Positions 26,714 through 36,439 of a stretch of 64,000 bases of DNA are shown one piece after another. Made by a program: the position numbers and the translations under genes. Positions within the stretch are counted from its first letter, which is position 1, and the number at the start of each line of letters is the position of its first letter. The stretch spans positions 1,406,418 to 1,470,417 of the forward strand of contig NZ_RJLM01000001.1 of assembly GCF_004104355.1 (NCBI RefSeq), in the 5' to 3' direction. This DNA comes from Photobacterium chitinilyticum (GTDB lineage: Bacteria > Pseudomonadota > Gammaproteobacteria > Enterobacterales > Vibrionaceae). Below the pieces are notes generated by a model, which did no database searches, was not told the DNA's origin, and was given only the letters and a program-made list of their open reading frames with translations.

Positions 26714-27110
26714 TTAACCAATGTGCTCTCTTCAAAGACGGACGTAATATCCAGCCAACAACTTACGCCAAAAATCTCTGGGATCAGATCCGGGATCCTT
26801 TGCATAACCTCAATCGTGCCATTAAACCTGATATCTTTGACCCTAAAGTTGCCCAACGCACATTCCGAATAGCCGCCAGTGATCTCGTCGCTATCTTGCC
26901 GGCAGCAGCAACCTACAAGCATGTTGCAAGCGGTAAGCTATCCGTCACCCACAGCCCGATAGAAATCCCCGAGGCTCAGTTTCAATGTGGTGGCACAAAC
27001 ACCAGGACGACGATGCCGGTCTACAATGGCTAAGAGACCACATTCAGGAGAAGTTTGTCACACGCTGGAACCAAAACCTTCAGGAAGTCTTTCAGTGCGT
27101 GTGCTCGTAA
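26714..27110 (+). pseudogene. Decayed LysR family regulator gene
   Basis: Remnant of a NodD-type LysR gene. LFKDGRNIQPTTYAKNL and then IFDPKVAQRTFRIAASDL match the linker and start of the effector domain. SPIEIPEAQF and, in another frame, MWWHKHQDDDAGLQWLRDHI match the C-terminus. The DNA-binding N-terminus is missing, roughly 130 residues of the effector domain are deleted, and a frameshift separates the last two segments (near 26975). No function is expected. Confidence 0.7.
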
Positions 27111-27212
27111 CCGAGATAAAGACAAACAGCCTGTACGGGTAAAAGCGTTTATCCAACAGGTATTGACTGGAAGGCAAAACGGTCTGGAATTTTTCATTTA
27201 CTTACCTAACCA

Positions 27213-28070
27213 TCAACTCGCTATTTTATTAGTCTCTTGGCTCATGCCTAACAGCCTGTCGAGCATCTTATTCGCGAGAACTGACACGTCTGGAGATAAT
27301 TCCAATGTCTTTCCCTTCCGGACTGACTCTGTATGCACATCTTTGATAATGTTTTGTGGCAGCGAAAAAGGTATATCTATCAGCTCAAAAAGTCTTGCTA
27401 ATGATTCAGATGGCTGGCTGACAAGCTGTTCATATTTAAGTAGATGTACTCTTGGATGAGAGTCCAATTGTTGAGTAAAGTAGTGCTCGTTTCGAAGGTA
27501 CCAAAACAAAGCCGCCGCATCCGCCGGATTCATACTTGGGTGATAACATTGCTCTATCATTTTTTGCGACTCTATCGATACATTATCCGCCAGCCAATTT
27601 TTCGAAGCGCTATTCGCAAATTCAGAGTCACATACAGGTCTGATATTCTCTCTGGCACCTTCATCAGGACCAAATTTCACTAAATTTGAGCTAGCGACAT
27701 CCATGTAATCTCGATAGAGCCAAATTGCCTGCGCATTATCAAAATATTCCAAGATTTCCAAAGCGCGTTGGCTCTCAACCAGTGGTTTACACACAATAAG
27801 CGGGGCTGGTGATGAGTCAATAATAGCTTTAACTTCATCAAGATGATTTAAGCGAAGTTGGTAAGGGTCTTTGCTACTAAGCGGACTATATTCACCGAAA
27901 ACACAAGAATATGGCATCCTATCAAAAACATGAGTTAATAATGTAGTGCCAGAACGTTGGCAGCCAAATATAAATATTATTCTTTTCTCTTGGGAACGAT
28001 ACCTCATTCGTTGAAACCAAGGCTTAAATATATTATTAACACGTGAACGCGAATCAATGATGGTCTTCAT
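27213..28070 (-). CDS. Sulfotransferase family protein
   Basis: A 285-residue protein with sulfotransferase signatures: the 5'-phosphosulfate loop FGCQRSGTTLLTHVF near the N-terminus and the 3'-phosphate region AIWLYRDYMDVASSNL. It should transfer sulfate from PAPS to a carbohydrate or other hydroxyl acceptor. I start at ATG 28070 (MKTIIDSRS), with AAGGGA upstream; an open frame extends to 28160 but adds an atypical N-terminus. No PAPS synthesis or polysaccharide genes are adjacent. Acceptor unknown. Confidence 0.85.
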   Translation of the reverse strand: MKTIIDSRSRVNNIFKPWFQRMRYRSQEKRIIFIFGCQRSGTTLLTHVFDRMPYSCVFGEYSPLSSKDPYQLRLNHLDEVKAIIDSSPAPLIVCKPLVESQRALEILEYFDNAQAIWLYRDYMDVASSNLVKFGPDEGARENIRPVCDSEFANSASKNWLADNVSIESQKMIEQCYHPSMNPADAAALFWYLRNEHYFTQQLDSHPRVHLLKYEQLVSQPSESLARLFELIDIPFSLPQNIIKDVHTESVRKGKTLELSPDVSVLANKMLDRLLGMSQETNKIAS

Positions 28071-28232
28071 AACTACGGTTTTTCCCTTCCCACAAACATC
28101 CATTGCCTTGCAGTATAGAGTGCCAATTAACATCAGGGTGATTTTGCCTGAAGATATCATCTGGTTAGTTATAAAATGGTACTAAAGTTGAGGGAATTCG
28201 CTACTGATACCTAATTCATCACGAATAGCTAA

Positions 28233-28277
28233 AAAAGAAATAGTGCCGACATTAAAGCGCGCTTTATGCCGACACTA
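28233..28277 (-). terminator. Terminator after the small secreted protein gene
   Basis: On the minus strand TTAGTGTCGGCATAAAGC pairs imperfectly with GCTTTAATGTCGGCACTA and is followed by TTTCTTTTTT. It lies 27 bp after the stop codon of the 103-residue protein gene. Confidence 0.75.
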
Positions 28278-28303
28278 ATCTAATAGAAATGACTATGTTG
28301 GTG

Positions 28304-28615
28304 TTAGCGATTTTTGTCACTGTGGAATGCAAAGCGACTGTATACATTTCCTTCTTCTGTCACGGCCTTGAATTTGATAGATCTCGAGTTATTTAATGAT
28401 ATCGGCAGGAAGACCCGTCCATTTTCATCAGTCTGGAATGTTTGCCGTACCTGAGGAACATTAACCAACGATACCGTGGCATTAGCGGCTGGCTGACCAT
28501 TGTCTGTCACTTTTACCCAAGCGCCGTTTGACATACTCGATACTCTGAGATCAGCCAATGAAGCTGACGAAAATGCAATTGCCATAGCAGCTAGAATAAT
28601 ATGTGTTTTTCTCAT
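28304..28615 (-). CDS. Small secreted protein with a carboxypeptidase-regulatory-like fold
   Basis: A 103-residue protein with a Sec signal peptide (hydrophobic 6-20, cleavage after SSASLA). The remainder, with VKVTDNGQPAANATVSLVN, TDENGRVFLPISL and IKFKAVTEEG, looks like one small beta-sandwich of the CarboxypepD-regulatory/Big type. Probably a periplasmic or secreted accessory protein; function unknown. Confidence 0.7.
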   Translation of the reverse strand: MRKTHIILAAMAIAFSSASLADLRVSSMSNGAWVKVTDNGQPAANATVSLVNVPQVRQTFQTDENGRVFLPISLNNSRSIKFKAVTEEGNVYSRFAFHSDKNR

Positions 28616-28767
28616 TTAAGATTCTCCATCATTTCGACACCACACCGACTATTTCCACCATTTTTTAGCATTCTATTGCATGGTACGGAGCCAGCCGAGA
28701 TTACCTTAATAGTAGTCGCTATGTGCAGTACACGAAGATGAAGGCCGAATTCTGTAATAAATTCGCA

Positions 28768-29976
28768 CTACAAAGACAAAATCTTATCTGCAAAAACAAG
28801 CTGTTCTATTTTATTCAGCGTGTTCACCCCATCACGGTTATCAACCAGATCAGATATAACAACGTTGCCCTCTTGTTTTCTCGAAATACGATATTGAGCA
28901 AATTCACCAGAGAATATGACTTTATTGAATCCGTGATTACCCGTAATGTTATTATCAAGTTCATTAACAACCACATTAGAATCATGGCTTCCAGTTAATG
29001 TTACATCTTTCAAATATTGTGAGTGATGGGTATAAGGTTTGCTCGGGTCAATCCGCAAACTGAAATCACCGCTAAATCCCTCATCCATCCTTGCGTTATA
29101 CGTAAGATATGGATGAAAAAATTTGTTGTCCATTAACTGCGCACCCAATTTGTCTTCTGACATAATTTCAGAACGATTTTTTGCAACATACAGCCCCCAC
29201 ATGCCGTAGCTACTGCTTTCTGACCACGCTCCCCACAGGCCATAATAGGAATCGACAACAGCGGCTAAATACTCCTGGGACAGGCTGTTTTCGGCACATA
29301 GCTCTTGGATCCACGCTTGCGAGCCAACTCCCCAAAGGTTACTCGCTAATGCCGACACCTGTGCATTACGTATCTCTGCTTGATAGGCAGGCAAAGCCCC
29401 ATAGAAGAGCTCATATTGATCAACACCGATACCTGTATCGTGCACCAAGTGCAGTATTTCCTCAAAAGTCGCATCTCGATGCTCGTAGTTTTGCTCTATA
29501 TACCAACGGTGGCCTTCGACCTGAATTTCGCTTTGATACAGAGGCTGACCATCAAGCTCAGCAGCTCGATTAGAACCATCATCACTCCCATTCAGTAGCA
29601 GTAAAGTCGCATTGTTTTCGGTCATCATATTGGCAACCGCTGTTTTATCTGCACCATATTCGGAGCCGGGATAAGGTGTAAGAAAATGCTCCAGCACAGA
29701 ACGAGCCCTGACAATCTGATTATCTGAAAGCTTGTCCTGTGCAATGATATGAATTGCTTTACCGTTGGGCGCCTTAACCTTGGTATAGCGATTGAAGCCA
29801 AGTTGATGGCTATACGTTTCGGCAAGGGCTGCTGGCACCTGATTGATTCCAAGCGCCAGCGTCTGTGCAGATAAATAACTACTGCTATTTGGTTGCAGGG
29901 CAGAATACGAATTACAGCCAGATACAGCGGTTAGCATGGCTGCCATTACCATGGAACGGACAAGTACTTTTCTCAT
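28768..29976 (-). CDS. Lipoprotein with serralysin-like C-terminal motif
   Basis: A 402-residue lipoprotein (lipobox AVSGC near residue 21). The central region has TFEEILHLVHDTGIGVDQYELFYG and many aromatic residues; a complete HExxH zinc motif is not present. The C-terminus (about 320-402) contains repeated GS/GN-N-V units and ends in GVNTLNKIEQLVFADKILSL. This resembles the end of serralysin-type RTX domains, but without GGxGxD nonapeptides. Possibly a degenerate protease-like or adhesive surface protein; function unknown. Confidence 0.65.
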   Translation of the reverse strand: MRKVLVRSMVMAAMLTAVSGCNSYSALQPNSSSYLSAQTLALGINQVPAALAETYSHQLGFNRYTKVKAPNGKAIHIIAQDKLSDNQIVRARSVLEHFLTPYPGSEYGADKTAVANMMTENNATLLLLNGSDDGSNRAAELDGQPLYQSEIQVEGHRWYIEQNYEHRDATFEEILHLVHDTGIGVDQYELFYGALPAYQAEIRNAQVSALASNLWGVGSQAWIQELCAENSLSQEYLAAVVDSYYGLWGAWSESSSYGMWGLYVAKNRSEIMSEDKLGAQLMDNKFFHPYLTYNARMDEGFSGDFSLRIDPSKPYTHHSQYLKDVTLTGSHDSNVVVNELDNNITGNHGFNKVIFSGEFAQYRISRKQEGNVVISDLVDNRDGVNTLNKIEQLVFADKILSL

Positions 29977-30099
29977 AACACCATTCTTCTTCGAACAAAC
30001 TACAGCAAGTATGCCATTTCTATTCGACAGCTAAGTATGGGAGTGTAAGCAAGACCATCCTGCGATGTATGGAGATGTAATACCAATCCGGATTAATTG

Positions 30100-31695
30100 C
30101 TAAGGAGCAGCAGTTACCTCAACAAATAATTCGTCTCTGAACGCACCATAATCCACTTCAATTGTATCAGCACCAACATGATAAGCTGTTACCCAACCGC
30201 GATACGGATGAATGTAACTGATATGATGAGAAGTCGTCCCCCAAAAAACAACATCAGTGATATCTAGGGTACTACCATCATCATAAGTAGCTATCACCTT
30301 TAACTTCTGACGCTCATTAACAGCTAAACTCAGCTCATCAAGTTCATGTCCATCATTATTAGTGATAGCTATTGATTGCAGCGTTGGTGCAATCACCTTG
30401 ATAGAAACCGTTATCGCCCCAATATCATCACTCGCTTTGATATCATCGTCTAACGTTACATGCATTTGAGCAGCGCCCGTGATTAAACCTCTGACTAAAC
30501 CAGTCGTAGACAGTGATACAATTCCATTTTCAGCAAAATCCAAGCCCCAACTAACACGGTTAGTAATGTCTGCTACCGTCCCGTCACTGTAAGTACCAGT
30601 TACAACAAACTGCTGTTCCGTGTTCTTAATAATACGAACTGGGTCAGCGATAGAAGTGGAGTGAGGAGTTACTGTAAAAGCAGTCAATTCTGGCGATGTA
30701 ATCGTAAACGTCAGAGAATTACTCACAACACCAAGTAGCGATACTGTAATGCGATTAACACCTTCAGTTTCTTTTGCTTTTACAAGGCCTTTCTTCGAAA
30801 CGTTAAGTAGATAACCGACGCCGTTACCCGCATTGTAAGAATGCGATATCACACGGTTCGTGATATCGGCTTTCGAACCATCATCATAAATACCTAAGGC
30901 AATAAATTCAAAAGTATTACCAATAGCCAAACTAAAATCTGATTGATCTCTGGTTGCTACTTTTTTCGACATCAATTTAATATCTGTTAATACGGCACGG
31001 CGAATACTTACCGGTAACGGGTTACTGGCGATATCACCAACGACGGCATCAACAAAGGGGAGCAGCGTCATACTATCAGCTGGCATATCATCAGCAGATG
31101 TGACCAGCAAACCACTTGATGTTATTGTCACACCAACATCTTCGTTTGTGCGCCATTTCACTTTATTAGTAATATCGGCTAACGTTCCATCCGCATACAC
31201 ACCTTTCGCGACCAATTGCAGAGAATTACCAGCAATTATATAATTCCAACCTAAATTAGCCTCATCATTTGAAGGTGTAATAATTATACGCTCCAACTCC
31301 GAATCACTAACAGTCAGATTCAAGCTTTGACTATAAACACCCTGAAAAGTAGCCCAAATTTCCAAGTCCCCCTGCGAAACGCCTGTTACCTGACTACCAC
31401 TTGCTATAGAAACATGATCACTATTTGTATGTAAAACCACCTCATCTGTAATATCTACGCTACTGCCATCGTCATATCGAGCAAAAGCGTTTAACGTTAT
31501 TGTATTTCCTTTCGGCAAGGTGAGCCCCGTTGTTCCAAACGCAGTTATACTTCCAGCCATTAACTGCACACTCACAAGCTTGGTGTTATTAGCCGACTGT
31601 GAAGTAAAATTATTATTTTCATCCGTATTACAGCCTGACAGTAGTATGGTAAGAGCTGCTATCATCAGCCATATATAATTCGTATTTCGTTTCAT
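30100..31695 (-). CDS. Big2-repeat lipoprotein
   Basis: A 531-residue lipoprotein (lipobox LLSGC near residue 22) made of about five immunoglobulin-like Big2 repeats. Each has a hallmark (F/V/T)xYxDGSxxDIT(D/N)xVxW or close variant; examples are ARYDDGSSVDITDEV, GVYADGTLADITNKVKW and GTYSDGTVADITNRVSW. Such chains are typical of surface adhesins or scaffolds. Neighbouring lipoprotein and secreted-protein genes suggest an accessory cell-surface cluster. Confidence 0.82.
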   Translation of the reverse strand: MKRNTNYIWLMIAALTILLSGCNTDENNNFTSQSANNTKLVSVQLMAGSITAFGTTGLTLPKGNTITLNAFARYDDGSSVDITDEVVLHTNSDHVSIASGSQVTGVSQGDLEIWATFQGVYSQSLNLTVSDSELERIIITPSNDEANLGWNYIIAGNSLQLVAKGVYADGTLADITNKVKWRTNEDVGVTITSSGLLVTSADDMPADSMTLLPFVDAVVGDIASNPLPVSIRRAVLTDIKLMSKKVATRDQSDFSLAIGNTFEFIALGIYDDGSKADITNRVISHSYNAGNGVGYLLNVSKKGLVKAKETEGVNRITVSLLGVVSNSLTFTITSPELTAFTVTPHSTSIADPVRIIKNTEQQFVVTGTYSDGTVADITNRVSWGLDFAENGIVSLSTTGLVRGLITGAAQMHVTLDDDIKASDDIGAITVSIKVIAPTLQSIAITNNDGHELDELSLAVNERQKLKVIATYDDGSTLDITDVVFWGTTSHHISYIHPYRGWVTAYHVGADTIEVDYGAFRDELFVEVTAAP

Positions 31696-32355
31696 TTTAA
31701 ACTCAATCTTATAGTCTATCGGTATAGATATAGGTACGAGAAAACGGATACTTTAACCTCTACCCGCAACTGTTTATCTAATAGTTTCACCTCAGAGCAT
31801 TATTATTTTTTGTGAGAGGCTAACATCCCATCCTACAAGCGAATTACCGCAATAAAAAATAATTAATTAATAATTAATTAATTACCCACCACCACCAAGC
31901 AACCTAACCTATTGATTTAAAACAAAAGCAAAGATAAAGCCAAGATGTGTAAAATCTTCCATCAAATTCCTATATTCGAGTCCACCCTTGCCGTTGTGCT
32001 TTCTAATCGCACCAAATATTACTTTCTGTCTTTTCTTGAAAATAAATACTATTCTGTGTCTACAATCCAATCACGTATGAGATAAACTTTTATAATCTCG
32101 CATTAATTATTCCTTCTTACTCTTAGTCGAGTACAAAAAGAACCTTTACCACGAAAAAAATATAACTTATCCGAGCATTCCCGAAATAACCGATGGCTTG
32201 TCCATAATTGATTAATACGATCTTCCTGTGGGAGCGAAATCTAACTTACAAAAATATAAATTGACATCAACTCATTGATTAGTTCAACATTATTAACTCA
32301 CCTATTAACGAATAAATTAATAACAACTCGTAATACAACCAATGAGATATTCCAA
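31696..32355. other. AT-rich intergenic region upstream of the cytolysin pseudogene
   Basis: A gap of 660 bp between divergent genes, very AT-rich, with a run of AATTAATTAAT-type direct repeats around 31859-31882. It resembles H-NS-silenced promoter regions of acquired genes (inference). No additional gene is supported. Confidence 0.45.
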
Positions 32356-34095
32356 ATGATAAAAACAAGACCGACAGCTATAGCTTTAATTATAGGATCC
32401 CTAGGAGTCCCCTCGTTTGCATCTGAGATAGCTGACGACTTTGCGGTATACGATGTGTTTAAACCAGAATGTCTTTTGACTGTAGCTGACACTAACTTCA
32501 ATATTCGAGAGTGTAAAGAGTTAGCCGTTTTTGACTTAAGAGAGGTGCAAGAAGATAAAAGAGCATCTATAACCGCAGAGCACTTAGGGCTTGGGTTTAA
32601 TTCTCCAATAGTTATCGCGATAAATCCATTAGATCCCAATAAAGAAAAAATATATACCTTTGATAAATAAGACGAAAACTATATTTACAGCAACATTCTT
32701 ACCGAAAATCCCGCGCCATTAGTCCGGACAAGACGCTCGGCAATAGCACTCACCTCCCCAGAGACGACACACGAGTACCAAGAAGGAAGATTAGTTCGAA
32801 CCATTCATCGACGTTTTCGAACCGGTTATGGAACCAGTGACTTGATCTACACAGTTTCTATGTACTCTCAGAGCCCAATTACATCTTTTGGTCACAGAGA
32901 AAAGTACGTCGATGTGACCTTAAATCAAGGGTCCGGCATCAACTTTGATACATCTTACGTAGCCCATAACGTTGAGGAGATTAGAAAAGGTATATCTCGA
33001 TTCTGGTTCTTCACGATGGCTCAGTATATGGACAAAGTAACCCAGACCGTGTCTATCGACAATAATCGCCTAACGTCAGGCACTTCAAGCATGGCCGACT
33101 GGCTCCCGAAGAGACAACAGCAACAAGAACTAGATATAACTAAGGAAAAGCAAACTCAAGTTACACTCGGAATTAAAAGGCTACCAAAATCACCAATTGA
33201 CAGCGTTAGCGTAAATGTCTCTGAGTCGATTCATATAAAAAGCGGAAGTATTGCGACTCTTGATACTAGTGTTAGCAACACCAGTCTTACCGTCAGCTAT
33301 AACAATGACAGACTAGGAGCCGACGCTGGAGAGCAAGGATGGTGTTCTTTGACGTCTAACGGTGAATGTATGATCAAACGTGCAGACGAAGAAGAAAACC
33401 CTTATGACTACCGCAACAAACTTGATTCTGTTTACAAAAACGGATTCCGACCAGATTTTACAGCTCAGTTTGTTGGAACAGACGATACCAAAGGCACATC
33501 AGTCATTACGGTAAGCTCAAATGCCCGAGGCATTGAACTTCTTGGCCATAACAGATGGGTTTTGGGGGCAAGATATGCTTCAGGCATAAGGGTAGACGGA
33601 AAGGCATACAATCTAATTGACAATCAAGATAGTTTTACGATCGATGTTAATTGGGATCACCCTGTATATTTAGGAGCTCAAACAGTAAATCTGTCAGCTC
33701 TTTCACGTAGTGACTCGGAAGCTAGCTGTGTGACAGTTAAAAGCAATAGAAAACTGTCGTTCGAAGAGTGTGGCAATAACAACATCAATCAATCATTTAT
33801 CTATTCGCCAAGCAAGCAATATATCCTTGTTTCAAATCCAGAACTTTGTTTGGATTCAAGCAACAATCAGCTTCGCCTTGCACCATGTGAAGATTATCCT
33901 TCTCTAACTCAAAGATGGCAGTGGACCGGCACAACCCAGTTCGATAATGATATATTGTACTCAAATGCATTGGGCAACCAAATACATGTAATAGACACAA
34001 CGACAAGCAACCCAATTCGAATGAGAAGCGTATTGGCCTCTGAACCGATTCAAAACAAACACCGTTTTGATTCGTATAACACACATCTATTCTAA
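32356..34095 (+). pseudogene. Vibrio cholerae cytolysin-like pore-forming toxin gene with an in-frame stop
   Basis: One reading frame of 580 codons interrupted by a single TAA at 32668-32670. The first part (104 residues) has a signal peptide (cleavage near PSFA-SE) and matches the VCC pro-domain (IVIAINP... IYTFDK). The continuing frame matches the leukocidin-type beta-barrel and, most clearly, the VCC end: FTIDVNWDHPVYLG and a ricin-like trefoil with QSFIYSPSKQYI, LCLDSS and LTQRWQW. The beta-prism lectin domain of VCC is missing at the C-terminus. The 57 codons after the stop up to the TTG at 32842 stay open and homologous. I infer a recent nonsense mutation; a sequencing error is possible. 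Confidence 0.85.
32668..32670 (+). other. Nonsense codon TAA splitting the cytolysin frame
   Basis: The codon follows ...TFDK and precedes DENYIYSN... in the same frame. The homologous position in VCC lies in its pro-domain linker, so the stop removes the whole pore-forming and lectin part from the translated product. Confidence 0.85.
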
Positions 34096-34189
34096 AAGGC
34101 TCTAGGTATAGCTTGATTTGAGACCAAGAAGGTATATGAGTCCCCCTTATTCACTTTTGTTCTCTGTTTACCCGGATTTAGAATAAAAC

Positions 34190-34220
34190 AAAAAAGCCCC
34201 AGCATTTCTGCTGGGGCTTT
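34190..34220 (-). terminator. Terminator of the second tRNA array
   Basis: AAAGCCCCAGCA (34193-34204) and TGCTGGGGCTTT (34209-34220) with a 4-base loop. The minus-strand reading ends in TTTTTTG after tRNA-Cys. It resembles the terminator of the first array (18738-18766), so it was probably duplicated with it. Confidence 0.85.
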
Positions 34221-34230
34221 GCCGTCAATA

Positions 34231-34304
34231 TGGAGGCGCGTCCCGGAGTCGAACCGAGGTCCACGGATTTGCAATCCGCTGCATAGCCACTCTGCCAACG
34301 CGCC
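34231..34304 (-). tRNA. tRNA-Cys (GCA)
   Basis: 74 bases with encoded CCA, identical to the copy at 18775-18848, with the same order (tRNA-Leu upstream, hairpin terminator downstream). Confidence 0.97.
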
Positions 34305-34349
34305 ATATTTGATTTCTGCTTTTGCCTCTATGGTAAGGCTAAAAGGAGA

Positions 34350-34436
34350 TGGTGCCCCGGGCCGGACTTGAACCGGCACAACGCGAACGTCGAGGGATTT
34401 TAAATCCCTTGTGTCTACCAATTCCACCACCAGGGC
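34350..34436 (-). tRNA. tRNA-Leu (TAA)
   Basis: 87 bases with encoded CCA and anticodon TAA, a duplicate of the gene at 18878-18964. The spacer to tRNA-Cys is 45 bp here and 29 bp there. The upstream flank GCAATCAAGAATTGC (minus strand) is shared. Confidence 0.96.
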
Positions 34437-34528
34437 ACGCAATTCTTGATTGCGATGCGCTAACTGAAAAGTTAAACACCATCTAAATACTGACCTTCGG
34501 TTATGAACAATCAATATTGCAAATTATT

Positions 34529-34619
34529 TGGAACGACACATGAGACTCCCGATCTTCGAGGAGCTAGGCATAACCTCAACCTTGGCAAGATTGCATTCTA
34601 CCAGCTGAGCTAGTGTCGC
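34529..34619 (-). pseudogene. Degenerate tRNA-Gly (GCC)-like gene
   Basis: 91 bases. Acceptor arms (GCGACAC with GTGTCGT), encoded CCA, TAGCTCAGCTGGTAGA D region, and an anticodon arm CAATC-TTGCCAA-GGTTG (anticodon GCC) are recognisable. The T arm is not: about 15 extra bases (in the stretch ending GATCGGGAGTCTCAT) disrupt it, and the D stem is mispaired. It lies between tRNA-Leu and tRNA-Cys, as expected for a Gly-Cys-Leu array relic. Confidence 0.65.
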
Positions 34620-34638
34620 ATTTCATTCTCTAAAAGAA

Positions 34639-34712
34639 TGGAGGCGCGTCCCGGAGTCGAACCGAGGTACACGGATTTGCAATCCGCTGCATAGCCACTC
34701 TGCCAACGCGCC
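34639..34712 (-). tRNA. tRNA-Cys (GCA), variant B
   Basis: 74 bases with encoded CCA. It carries T rather than G at one position before the T arm (minus strand GTACCTCGG instead of GGACCTCGG). The same variant occurs only in the copy next to pgsA (50229-50302). Confidence 0.96.
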
Positions 34713-34960
34713 AAATGTCTTTCGACTTACCGCTTAACAGGTCTCCCCGCTGCGGTACGTGGTGTAATTTACTGATTTTAAATAATGAGTCAATGAAAAA
34801 TTGTCGATTTTTATTTAACTGGTTAAAAAGCAGCAAAAGCAGCGATAAACCACACCAAAACTGCTCAATTAGACAACATAGCTAACCTGTAAAATAATCG
34901 CATGACCACAAATGATAAAGGCCGCAATGCGACCTTTACTCATAGAAACACAAGCATTGA

Positions 34961-36094
34961 CTAACTGACACGCCACTGTGACAGCGAGCGCTTAAAATCA
35001 TCGTAGCCAAATTCATTTAATTTCTCGATTTCACCACTTTGTCGCTGGCAATATATCGAAGGCATCTTCAATCCGTTAAACCAGTTCAATTTCACCATGG
35101 TGTAACCAGCGCTGTCCAGAATATGAAGTCGCTGACCTATTTTAAGTGGCTGTTCAAATTGTGTCACACAGAACTGATCACCAGCCAGACACGAACAACT
35201 ACCAATTACATATTGATGTTTTCCGTTCTCGCTAGCTTCCGCGATAGATGCCGGCTCGTCATAGATCAAGGTATCAAGACGGTGGGCTTCAGTCGCACTG
35301 TCAACAATCGCAGTCTTTACTTCGTTTTCAACGATATCAACCACTGAAACGACTAGATCCGTCGTCTTAGTGATGATTGCTTCACCCGGCTCCAGATAAA
35401 GCTGTACTTTGTGCTTCTCTGAAAATGTTTTCAGCGCCAACGCCAATTTCTCAATCTCATAACCCGGCCAAGTGAAGAATACGCCACCGCCAAGGCTCAC
35501 CCACTCAAGCTTATCCAAATATTGGCCAAACTGCTTTGAAATGGCATCAAGCAACGCAACAAATGCATCGACATCTTTATTCTCGCAGTTCATATGGAAC
35601 ATCACGCCATCTAACGTATCAAACACTGCAGGGTCGATATGATCAGCCTGAACACCCAAACGAGAGAATTGACGTGCAGGGTTTGCTAAATCCTGCCCGG
35701 CATAACTGACACCAGGGTTCAAACGCAACCCTAACGCAGCTTTACCATCAACAATATGGCGATAGGCTGCTAGTTGGCTTTGTGAATTGAAAATCATCTT
35801 ATCGCAAATTTCAGCGACTTCTTTGACGTCATCTTCGCTATATCCAACGCTATAAGCGTGTGTTTCACCACCAAAGGTTTCGTAGCCGAGTTTGACTTCA
35901 TACGGGCCGCTACTAGTTGTACCGTCCAGGTAGGGCTGGATAATGTCAAATACCCCCCAGGTAGAGAAGCATTTCAAGGCCAATACCAGTTTCACACCTG
36001 ACAGCTCTTTCAGCAGCTTGGCTTTCTCAAGGTTGGCGATCAGCTTTTCTTCATCAATCATGAAGAAGGGAGTTTTTAACTCAGTCTTGTTCAT
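34961..36094 (-). CDS. nspC: Carboxynorspermidine decarboxylase
   Basis: A 377-residue PLP enzyme of the alanine-racemase-fold decarboxylases, which forms norspermidine from carboxynorspermidine (also spermidine from carboxyspermidine). The PLP Lys lies in [26 protein letters not shown] and YLEPGEAI are typical. ATG 36094 gives the usual family length; the frame is open to 36244 but enters a repeat region. Last gene of the norspermidine set, 345 bp after the synthase gene. In V. cholerae norspermidine is a biofilm signal. Confidence 0.95.
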   Translation of the reverse strand: MNKTELKTPFFMIDEEKLIANLEKAKLLKELSGVKLVLALKCFSTWGVFDIIQPYLDGTTSSGPYEVKLGYETFGGETHAYSVGYSEDDVKEVAEICDKMIFNSQSQLAAYRHIVDGKAALGLRLNPGVSYAGQDLANPARQFSRLGVQADHIDPAVFDTLDGVMFHMNCENKDVDAFVALLDAISKQFGQYLDKLEWVSLGGGVFFTWPGYEIEKLALALKTFSEKHKVQLYLEPGEAIITKTTDLVVSVVDIVENEVKTAIVDSATEAHRLDTLIYDEPASIAEASENGKHQYVIGSCSCLAGDQFCVTQFEQPLKIGQRLHILDSAGYTMVKLNWFNGLKMPSIYCQRQSGEIEKLNEFGYDDFKRSLSQWRVS

Positions 36095-36193
36095 CGTTCG
36101 GTCCGTATGTTGCAGATCCCATAAAACTAAAGAAAGCTGGTATCGAAATACCAGCTTCATCATTGTAATTCCAGTGCCTGAACCCCACCCTAA

Positions 36194-36420
36194 CCCTCCC
36201 CTTGAAAAGAGGAGGGAACCAAGAGCACTTGCGACAACAACCATGGCTGCTTTTAATACTCCTTTACCCTTTTCACGCGAAAAGGAACCAAGAGCAATCA
36301 GTACAACAATTATGGCTGCCTTTAATGCTCCTCCCCCTTTTCAAGTGAAAAGGAACCAAGAGCAATCAGTGCAACAATTGTGGCAGCCTTTAATGCTCCT
36401 CCCCCTTTTCAAGGGGGAGG
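36194..36420. repeat. Three 68-69-bp tandem repeats flanked by CCCTCC/GGAGGG palindromes
   Basis: Copies start at about 36215, 36284 and 36352. Each begins GGAACCAAGAGCA and ends in a CTCCCCCTTTTCA-type stretch. The second and third copies are nearly identical; the first has diverged. The left edge is a hairpin CCCTCCCCTT/AAGAGGAGGG (36194-36216). The right edge is a perfect 10-bp stem CCTCCCCCTT/AAGGGGGAGG (36398-36420). It sits between two genes of one pathway and probably separates their transcription or stabilises mRNA. Confidence 0.75.
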
Positions 36421-36439
36421 CTGGGAGGGGGTTACAGCA

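Noticed and set aside
30078-30098. TAATACCAAT-CGGAT-type sequence considered as an operator
   Set aside because: A similar sequence occurs at 49313 in an unrelated context, so a dispersed intergenic repeat is more likely.
31859-31882. AATTAATTAAT run considered as a replication origin or iteron
   Set aside because: Too short, no DnaA-type boxes or replication gene nearby.
36194-36420. CRISPR array
   Set aside because: Only three units, contiguous with no unique spacers, and no cas genes; it is a tandem repeat.
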